15,698 nt of DNA, from assembly GCA_026002265.1 (NCBI GenBank), contig BOBG01000047.1, positions 1 to 15,698 of the forward strand, given 5' to 3'. Position numbers and translations under genes: made by a program. This document shows positions 6,959 to 12,661 of this stretch, in pieces. Each line of letters begins with the position of its first letter. Within the stretch, counting starts at the first letter, position 1. Source of the stretch: Spirochaetia bacterium (GTDB lineage Bacteria > Spirochaetota > Spirochaetia > Treponematales > Breznakiellaceae). A model generated the notes under the pieces. The model worked only from the letters and a program-made list of their open reading frames with translations. It had not been told where the DNA came from and ran no database searches.

Positions 6959-9421
6959 ATGGCAACAAGGATGAGTGATAAGTCAAGGAGATATATATGG
7001 GAACAGGTGAACCCAGGAATTCCCTATGAGGAACCGGCCCCTGAAACAGCGGATCAGACTCCGGCACCGGGATCACAAGGATTGGATTATTCGCAAGGTG
7101 GGAATCCTCACGCTGAGTCTACTCCGGCACCGGCTCAAACAGCACCTGTAGCACCGGGAAAAGTGGAGTCTACCCAACCGGGTCGAATGAATGGTCCACC
7201 GGAACCGGTAAAGAGTGCCGCTCCGCAAGGGTTAGACTATTCACAAGGCGGGAATCCTCACGAGGTCTCCACACCGGCACCAAAGACGCCTGAGCCGGAA
7301 CCCGCACCGGAACCGGTACCACCGGAAGCAACCGAACCGGTTCAGCACGAGCCGGAGACTGCCAAGCTGGAAGAGCCGTCCGAGGATGAGAATTTAGACT
7401 GGCTTGAGGAGGAAGAGGAGTATACCGAGGAAGAGGAAATTCAGACTCTTGTCGATGACCCGACGTCACCAGCTGCGGAGAAAATACGCACGGAGTTAAT
7501 AGAGACGAATCCGATCACGGAGCCACCTGATTTTGATCCGAATGACCCTGAGTTACCAAGCTCACCCGCAGCCGCCTATGAAGAAACGCAAATCGCGCTC
7601 CAAGAGGAATTCAAAGAGGAGACTGCACAAGGCCCCGATGGTTTTACCATCTCGGAAGTCGGAGAAGGCACACCCGCATCCAGAGAAGGCACACCTGACA
7701 AGGAATCGATACATCAATACAAAGGCTGGACACTGGCTAATTCCCTCGCACTTGTGCTTGGTATTACCAAGGACACGTCTGAGAAAGACGCAAAGTGGAC
7801 TCAATTCATGTTTGGGCTGTCCGGGATATTGCATGGAATAGCCGGCACCAAAAGCCTGCTATTGGACGCTGCTCTTAGCGATTTCGCTGCCCGGCGCGAT
7901 CAAGGCTTCAAGATGGAATCCGCGAGTCAGCAGAGTGCCGATTTAGCAACCCAGTTAGAGATCGCAAAGATGAATAATGCAACTGCACAGTCAGCATCTA
8001 AAGACACCCTCGAAGGTACCATTATAACTGCCGGTTCAAATGTCAAGATTGCCGAGACTAATTCAGACACCGCAAAAACTGTAGCACAGATTAATCAAGA
8101 TGGCTCGATCACCATAGCCGGAATGGAGCAGGCTGCGAAAAACTTTGCAGCGCAGCTGGGTTTTGATGCAACGAAGGATACCAATGCCACGAATCTTTTG
8201 ACGAAAGAAATCGAAAAGGCACTGGGGCAATATGTTTCGGATAATGAGTTACAAGGAACGATTACCAATGCCGAGGTAACAGATCGCGGGAATCAACTCA
8301 TGGCGGCTGCACAGCAATACTGCGCCGATAGAGGTTTGGACGGGCAAAATGGCATCAATGCTGTAACAATGTATGTTGCAAATCAAGTACTTGCCGGCGA
8401 AATTGTAAAGGCACGATCGAATGAATTGATCACCGATAAGAATGTCGATAAGGAAAAATACATCGCCGATCTTACCAATGATGCCGCACGGTATGCTTCA
8501 GATATGGGCTACAAAGGCGAAGAGGCACGAGCGGCTATGGGGCGGTATGTGGCTGATAAGCACCTTGCCGGCACGCTTGCAACGCAAGAAACCAATACTT
8601 ATCTCGGGGAACTTGGGTTAACTGGAACGAAATACACTGCCGATGTGCAGGCTGCTACCGAGAAATACAAAGCCGATTTAACCGAAGCGGCTGCACGTTA
8701 CTGTGCCGATAAAGGCTTGGAAGGAATCGAGGCTCAGGCAGAAGCGGGAAAGTATATCGCAGAGGTACAAGAGCGAGCTGCAAAATATGCGGCTGATAAA
8801 GGCTTGGAAGGCGTAGAAGCGCAAGCTGCCGCCACGGAATATGCTGCAATGGTGACAGCGAAAACGCAGGAATATGCAGCCGATAAGACATTAACCGGAA
8901 CGCAAGTACTAGCCAAAGCACAGCAGTATGGAGCTGATCAAACCCTCGCCGGGGTGACTAAGACCGCAGAAATTGGACTGACTGATAGGCGGGAAGGACG
9001 GACGCATGATGCTACTATGCAAAGGGAACAGCGGCAATCTGATACTGAGACTGCTGACAAAGATAGAGAAGCGGCGGCTAAAGCGCTGACGCAGACGCTT
9101 GACTCCGATGAAAGATTAAAAAACTTGGAATTTTCGACCGCTACCAAGAACCTTCTAATAGGAATAGAGGCAGAGAAAATCGCTCGAGGGGAGCAGTTCG
9201 CCGAGAATGAAAGGGCAGAAACAGCACTGTTCGCTCACGAAATCCAAACATTAGGTCTCCAAGGTCAGCAGGCTATGGGGGTGCTGCAATTAACGAGTGA
9301 TCTTAAGATTAATGAGCAAAGAAAATTGAATGAGTTGATGACTAAAGCCACCCCTGATGAGCGGCAAGCCATAGCAGAGTTTATGAGATCAATGGAACCG
9401 ATTTTACCGACAGTCAATTAG
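6959..9421 (+). CDS. Putative internal virion protein with Pro/Glu-rich N-terminus and tyrosine-ladder repeats
   Basis: 820 residues in three parts. Residues 20-250 are Pro/Glu-rich and probably disordered, containing GLDYSQGGNPH twice (41-51 and 91-101, exactly 50 residues apart) and an acidic stretch at 145-160. Residues 255-310 hold hydrophobic patches (LANSLALVLGI, FMFGLSGILHGIAG) that could contact membrane. Residues 396-660 are an Ala-rich repeat region built from units such as YAADKGLEGVEAQA, with 15 tyrosines 11, 18 or 29 residues apart (425 to 657). The C-terminal ~150 residues are charged and helical. AAGGAG precedes ATG 6959 by 7 bases, 11 nt after the previous stop. Size, repeats and location beside another large helical protein suggest an ejection protein or an extended structural rod. 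I know no named family for it. Confidence 0.5.
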   Translation: MATRMSDKSRRYIWEQVNPGIPYEEPAPETADQTPAPGSQGLDYSQGGNPHAESTPAPAQTAPVAPGKVESTQPGRMNGPPEPVKSAAPQGLDYSQGGNPHEVSTPAPKTPEPEPAPEPVPPEATEPVQHEPETAKLEEPSEDENLDWLEEEEEYTEEEEIQTLVDDPTSPAAEKIRTELIETNPITEPPDFDPNDPELPSSPAAAYEETQIALQEEFKEETAQGPDGFTISEVGEGTPASREGTPDKESIHQYKGWTLANSLALVLGITKDTSEKDAKWTQFMFGLSGILHGIAGTKSLLLDAALSDFAARRDQGFKMESASQQSADLATQLEIAKMNNATAQSASKDTLEGTIITAGSNVKIAETNSDTAKTVAQINQDGSITIAGMEQAAKNFAAQLGFDATKDTNATNLLTKEIEKALGQYVSDNELQGTITNAEVTDRGNQLMAAAQQYCADRGLDGQNGINAVTMYVANQVLAGEIVKARSNELITDKNVDKEKYIADLTNDAARYASDMGYKGEEARAAMGRYVADKHLAGTLATQETNTYLGELGLTGTKYTADVQAATEKYKADLTEAAARYCADKGLEGIEAQAEAGKYIAEVQERAAKYAADKGLEGVEAQAAATEYAAMVTAKTQEYAADKTLTGTQVLAKAQQYGADQTLAGVTKTAEIGLTDRREGRTHDATMQREQRQSDTETADKDREAAAKALTQTLDSDERLKNLEFSTATKNLLIGIEAEKIARGEQFAENERAETALFAHEIQTLGLQGQQAMGVLQLTSDLKINEQRKLNELMTKATPDERQAIAEFMRSMEPILPTVN
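7079..7288 (+). repeat. Tandem 150-nt-spaced duplication (GLDYSQGGNPH segments)
   Basis: Two similar segments start at 7079 and 7229, encoding GLDYSQGGNPH followed by STPAP in each, with synonymous differences between copies. Conservation of the peptide with drift at third positions suggests an older duplication kept for function, for example as a short binding motif in a disordered region. Confidence 0.7.
8144..8929 (+). repeat. Degenerate 11/18-residue repeats with aromatic ladder
   Basis: Within the 820-residue protein, aromatic residues fall at 396 (Phe) and 425, 454, 472, 501, 512, 530, 548, 559, 570, 581, 599, 610, 628, 639 and 657 (Tyr). Every step is 11, 18 or 29 residues (29 = 11+18). 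The 18-residue unit reads roughly YxADKGLEGxxAQAxxxK and the 11-residue unit YxADxxxxAxK. Spacings of 11 (three turns) and 18 (five turns) keep the tyrosines on one face of a near-straight alpha helix. Confidence 0.8.
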
Positions 9422-9423
9422 TT

Positions 9424-10347
9424 ATGTCGTCAACTCCACCGGTTACGAAAAAGACCCATTTTGAAGAGGCATTTTATAGCCACCGGTGGAAAAAATACCA
9501 CTGGACGATGCTTGATAATACCTTCCTGCCCGATGCACGCGGTGAAATGGATGCTATCATAGCAAACCGTGGGATTGACCCGGCAACCAACATAAAATTC
9601 CGGCGTGAGTTTTTGGGCGAGATGATTTATGACGAAGATTTAATCGTCTATTCCGGCTATAAGACAACGGCTAATCCTTTACTAAACCCGACCGGGGTAA
9701 TCGGTGGAATCGATTATGGTATGCGGGATTATTTCTCCATTGTGTTACTTGCCTACAATAAATCTCAAGCGACCGGTGAAGTAATATATGAATTCAAAAA
9801 GAAAGGATTATTATTCAGTGAAATAGTGCAGGCAGTTACTGATGCCTATCATTTCGGTAAAAACTATTGCATAAAACATAACCTATCATTGAATTTTAAG
9901 TTTTATGCGGACTCTGCAAATCCAATGGAGACGCAGACTCTTTACAGTGAATATAAACTGCCAGTATGGCCCTGCTATAAATATGCAAAAGTGTCTGCTA
10001 TTCAACAACTAGCTGATTTTATGAAACGGGGAATAATCACCATTCCGCAAGACGGGGCACTTGCTGATGAATGCGATCAAATTATTTGGAAATCAGATGA
10101 TCAGGGTAATAAAGTATTAGAATTAGATGACGATTATTACCACGAGGATATTGTCGCAAGTCTGCGTTATGCTTTTAGGCAATGGTGCTATGAATGTAAC
10201 TTGACCGTAGCAGAAACCGATAGTCAACCGGTTATTCCAAAGAAGAAACCAGCACAAGATAAATTTAAAGAAGATGTTAGTCAACATACTAAAATTGAAC
10301 TTTCGACTATTCCAAAAATAAAAATGGAAAAGAATCGACACAAATAG
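9424..10347 (+). CDS. Terminase large subunit, nuclease domain only (ATPase half absent)
   Basis: 307 residues matching the C-terminal RNase H-like nuclease of TerL, which cuts concatemeric DNA during packaging. Metal-binding acidic residues are visible: D97 in GGIDYGMRD, D163 in FYADSAN, and D242 in YYHEDIVASLRYAF. Residues 2-70 (SSTPP...HFEEAF...FRREFLGEMIYDED) correspond to the stretch that in full-length TerL starts at the ATPase coupling motif and leads into the nuclease. Walker A and Walker B regions should lie before this point, but the ATG follows the previous stop by two bases and the upstream DNA codes for the unrelated 820-residue protein. A full TerL is usually 400-600 residues. 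No clear Shine-Dalgarno precedes ATG 9424, so translation may depend on re-initiation after TAG 9419-9421. Nuclease identity is strong; how the ATPase is supplied is unknown. Confidence 0.85.
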   Translation: MSSTPPVTKKTHFEEAFYSHRWKKYHWTMLDNTFLPDARGEMDAIIANRGIDPATNIKFRREFLGEMIYDEDLIVYSGYKTTANPLLNPTGVIGGIDYGMRDYFSIVLLAYNKSQATGEVIYEFKKKGLLFSEIVQAVTDAYHFGKNYCIKHNLSLNFKFYADSANPMETQTLYSEYKLPVWPCYKYAKVSAIQQLADFMKRGIITIPQDGALADECDQIIWKSDDQGNKVLELDDDYYHEDIVASLRYAFRQWCYECNLTVAETDSQPVIPKKKPAQDKFKEDVSQHTKIELSTIPKIKMEKNRHK

Positions 10348-10370
10348 ATTTTTATGATATATTACGAGTA
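10335..10370 (+). promoter_or_regulatory. Candidate sigma70-type promoter overlapping a gene junction
   Basis: TCGACA at 10335-10340 (5/6 to TTGACA), a 17-bp spacer, and TATATT at 10358-10363 (5/6 to TATAAT). A start of transcription about seven bases downstream would fall at 10370, one base before ATG 10371, giving an almost leaderless mRNA. The region is A/T-rich, so a chance match is possible. Confidence 0.35.
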
Positions 10371-11198
10371 ATGAATAAGGTGAAAGATACCTACAGTCAT
10401 TTTAATGAAGTGCAAAAGCGGTACCGGGAATCGCATGACGATAAAACTCTCTGGGACTTATTCCCGGAGTTAGTTGCGATGTCCGAGTCTGTCCTAAAAA
10501 AGAATATCAAATATACTGATTGTGATGCGTATAAGGATTTTGGCTTTGTAGCAGAAGAGATAGCACTTGAGGTATTGAATAAGATGAAAGAGAAATATAT
10601 TACATACCCCGGTGCGCTTGCTAACTGTTATGCACAACGGTACACTCATAAATATACTTACAACACGTATGAATTAGTATATAATACAGCATACAAAACG
10701 GATAATGATGAGGCGTATACAGAAATGGTCAACGGTAAACATACCTTGCAAGAGTTTAATCAATATCATTTAGCGACTCCACTCGGTCAACTTTACGCTC
10801 TACAAACGTTGGTACAAGAGCAACGTGGCGATACACATACCGTGCCGCCCGAAGTGATAAACCGGTATTTAAGTCGTAAAATTAGAATTAAACATAAAGA
10901 GCCGGTATGTGAGGAAGGTGATTATACTATTCTCTTTAACTGGGATAGTTCCGGGCATTCAAATCAGGGCTGGTCTTTTTGGATAGAAAGACGTTTAGAG
11001 CAGCTTGGGACTTTTGTGGACAAGGTCTCTAAACTGCCTATGAACGTGACTCCTTTCAGGTACGAAATATGGGCCTACACGTACCTTGCGGAAATAGGCA
11101 TTGTAGTAGATGGTAAGCCGCCGATTTATGTGAGGGAAAGACCGTCCTTTGTCAGGCGGCATGGGAATTTAATTGAAACGGTCGATTTACGTAAATAG
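10371..11198 (+). CDS. Hypothetical protein; N-terminus faintly sigma-region-2-like
   Basis: 275 residues, not firmly recognised. The first ~100 residues are helical: LWDLFPELVAMSESVLKKNIKY, then FGFVAEEIALEVLNKMKEKY, then ALANCYAQRYTHKYTY. This order (helix, short linker, acidic helix with AEE-A-EVL-KM, then a Tyr/Arg-rich helix) recalls sigma-70 region 2 of small or divergent sigma factors, but the match is by eye and weak. The C-terminal half (from about 120) contains aromatic-rich segments such as GWSFWIERR and FRYEIWAYTYL and fits no family I know; no region-4 helix-turn-helix is evident. It starts 23 nt after the terminase nuclease with no good Shine-Dalgarno, under a candidate promoter whose predicted start is next to the ATG. 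A structural or regulatory role is equally open. Confidence 0.55.
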   Translation: MNKVKDTYSHFNEVQKRYRESHDDKTLWDLFPELVAMSESVLKKNIKYTDCDAYKDFGFVAEEIALEVLNKMKEKYITYPGALANCYAQRYTHKYTYNTYELVYNTAYKTDNDEAYTEMVNGKHTLQEFNQYHLATPLGQLYALQTLVQEQRGDTHTVPPEVINRYLSRKIRIKHKEPVCEEGDYTILFNWDSSGHSNQGWSFWIERRLEQLGTFVDKVSKLPMNVTPFRYEIWAYTYLAEIGIVVDGKPPIYVRERPSFVRRHGNLIETVDLRK

Positions 11199-11209
11199 GA
11201 GTATTAAAT

Positions 11210-11551
11210 ATGCTAGAGATAATTGTAATTACACTGTGTTTTATTATCGGTATTCCACTTACTTTTGCATTAAGTTATTTCTTATGGGGTATAGTGCATA
11301 ATTACATCACGAAACAGAAGAATGAATTAATTACAATAGAATGGGAAAATGAATTTAATGAATATAAAGAATCGGTCAATAAGATATTGGTTAAACAACC
11401 CTATGAATGGACTCTGAAACAGTTTGAAGAATTAATTGAAAAGAATCAAGGTATTTCAAACATAGAAATCAAATTATTCGACCACAATAAGCAGCCTATT
11501 ACTGCGGTAATGAGGCGCAAGCAACCGCGTATAAGATATAAGGATATTTAA
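11210..11551 (+). CDS. Small single-pass membrane protein
   Basis: 113 residues. Residues 3-29 are a strong transmembrane segment (EIIVITLCFIIGIPLTFALS continuing into YFLWGIV), followed by a charged helical cytoplasmic or periplasmic domain (about 35-85) and a basic tail (MRRKQPRIRYKD). AGGAG lies nine bases before ATG 11210, a normal ribosome site; its stop overlaps the fibre start as TAATG at 11551. One N-terminal anchor with a soluble helical domain would fit an inner-membrane spanin subunit or another lysis accessory, but no partner lipoprotein was found and the gene sits beside the fibre rather than the lysin. A single-pass holin is another option. Membrane topology is clear; the function is not. 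Confidence 0.6.
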   Translation: MLEIIVITLCFIIGIPLTFALSYFLWGIVHNYITKQKNELITIEWENEFNEYKESVNKILVKQPYEWTLKQFEELIEKNQGISNIEIKLFDHNKQPITAVMRRKQPRIRYKDI

Positions 11552-11907
11552 TGTACCGGGCAAAAGAGCTTACGTTACAGGATATTAACCGGGTCATCGT
11601 TGCCATTCAGCGTGATATAGAGAGCTTTGTACCCACTACCGGCACTCACATTGACGATCCGCTCTCAGCTAACGCATTGCAGTCTATAACCGATTCTATT
11701 AACAGATTGCAATCTTTAATCAATACGATAAATGATACTGACCTTCCCGGTATAAGTAGTTTAATTGATACTAAAGCCGATAAAACTAACACCGTAAATG
11801 GTCTTGAAATCCAAGCCGATCCGATAATTGACTCCAGCCTTATACCACTTGGATTCGGCGATGATACAACGGTTTATGATGCACTTAAACAAGCAAGCAC
11901 TCTTTAA
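11551..11907 (+). CDS. Tail fibre, N-terminal segment (zero frame, before +1 frame change)
   Basis: 118 codons ending at TAA 11905-11907. AAGGA six bases upstream of ATG 11551 gives a good ribosome site. The sequence is helical at first (ELTLQDINRVIVAIQRDIES, 6-25), then SINRLQSLINTINDTD and a beta segment VNGLEIQADPIID...TTVYDALKQAS. That last part is the beginning of a domain found again intact downstream (INGKALYVNIT...TSVYQALSTV), where it continues without interruption into FKGLVPT. Here the continuation (NIKGSVPT) lies in the +1 frame. This open frame is therefore the N-terminal, particle-attaching part of a longer fibre, with a predicted fused product of 871 residues. Alone it would be a truncated protein ending in TL. 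Confidence 0.75.
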   Translation: MYRAKELTLQDINRVIVAIQRDIESFVPTTGTHIDDPLSANALQSITDSINRLQSLINTINDTDLPGISSLIDTKADKTNTVNGLEIQADPIIDSSLIPLGFGDDTTVYDALKQASTL

Positions 11908-12661
11908 TATTAAAGGATCGGTCCCAACACTCGCCGATCTGCAAACTATTGACCCGCCGGTTCCGGGTGACGTTTATATAGTTGAATCGGATAGTTCTCA
12001 CGATAATGCGTCAACCATGTATAAACTGCTCACTGATGATACGTGGGAATACATGGGTAAGTTTCAGATCAATTTACAAAATTATTATACCAAACGTGAA
12101 ACGTATGATCAGCCGACTATTGATGGTATGATAAGTAATACCTTCCAACAGTCAACACAATATACCGATAATAAAGCCTCTCAAGAAGCTGCCAATAGGC
12201 AATCAGCAATCACTAATCTTGATAATTTATTGTCGCAGGATATTATTAACACAGTAGCAACGAGTGAAAATCAGACTAAATCGGAATTATATCAGGCATT
12301 AGCTACTTCATTATCAGGCTACGTTCCTACTTCCCGGACAATAAATGGTAAAGCGTTATATGTAAACATAACACTTGATAGTACCGATATTCAATTCGTT
12401 CCCGGAACGTCAGTTTATCAAGCATTATCGACAGTTAAAGGTGCACTGATATTTAAGGGTTTAGTGCCGACCTATAATAATTTACCGAATATAGCGAATA
12501 TTCCAAACGGTCAAGTGTATACAGTGCAAGATATTATGACAATGTATGTCTCGTCTGATGGGGAATGGGTGTCGATGGGGAGCTTTGCCATTGACCTCGG
12601 ACCTTATTATAAAAAGGACGAAACATACTCTAAATCGCAAGTAGATAATTCGATTAACTCG
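11794..12661 (+). repeat. Duplicated fibre domain, two diverged copies (11794-12142 and 12341-12661)
   Basis: Copy 1 encodes VNGLEI...TTVYDALKQ...NIKGSVPTLADL...YYTKRETYDQPTIDGMI and copy 2 encodes INGKAL...TSVYQALST...FKGLVPTYNNL...YYKKDETYSKSQVDNSI. The order of elements is the same in both: a short beta strand, VYxAL helix, KGxVPT, a Gly/Asp beta region ending in E/D-W-x-x-M-G, and a YYxKxETY motif. Copy 1 only aligns end to end if the reading frame changes at 11902-11908. A third, looser relative (GVSYDSYADLM...YTFVLDDE) lies near 13060-13240. Confidence 0.7.
11902..11908 (+). other. Candidate +1 frameshift site CTT-TAA-T in the fibre gene
   Basis: In zero frame the ribosome meets CTT (Leu) then TAA. 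Slipping forward one base on CTT-T and reading AAT next joins the two fibre frames as ...KQASTL-NIKGSVPT. This parallels the known prfB (release factor 2) +1 site CTT-TGA-C. The spacer lacks the internal Shine-Dalgarno that stimulates the prfB event, and TAA is usually a stronger stop than TGA, so a one-base insertion or sequencing error is the rival explanation. Confidence 0.5.

Noticed and set aside
6985..7030. Start at ATG 6997 after AAGGAG
   Set aside because: It has a good ribosome site but is in another frame and stops after about ten codons. The AAGGAG falls inside the 820-residue gene by chance.
9400..9450. Split intein or intron boundary just before the terminase nuclease
   Set aside because: The N-terminus MSSTPPV has no C-intein sequence (no His-Asn end preceded by ~35 residues), and the DNA just upstream is coding sequence of the 820-residue protein rather than an intron with recognisable structure.
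10348..10370. Upstream extension of the 275-residue gene
   Set aside because: The gap is short, A/T-rich and without an in-frame start having a ribosome site; ATG 10371 is the only reasonable start.
11184..11193. TTTACGTAAA palindrome before the membrane protein gene
   Set aside because: Ten bases of A/T-rich symmetry is expected by chance in a window this long, and it lies within codons of the preceding gene.
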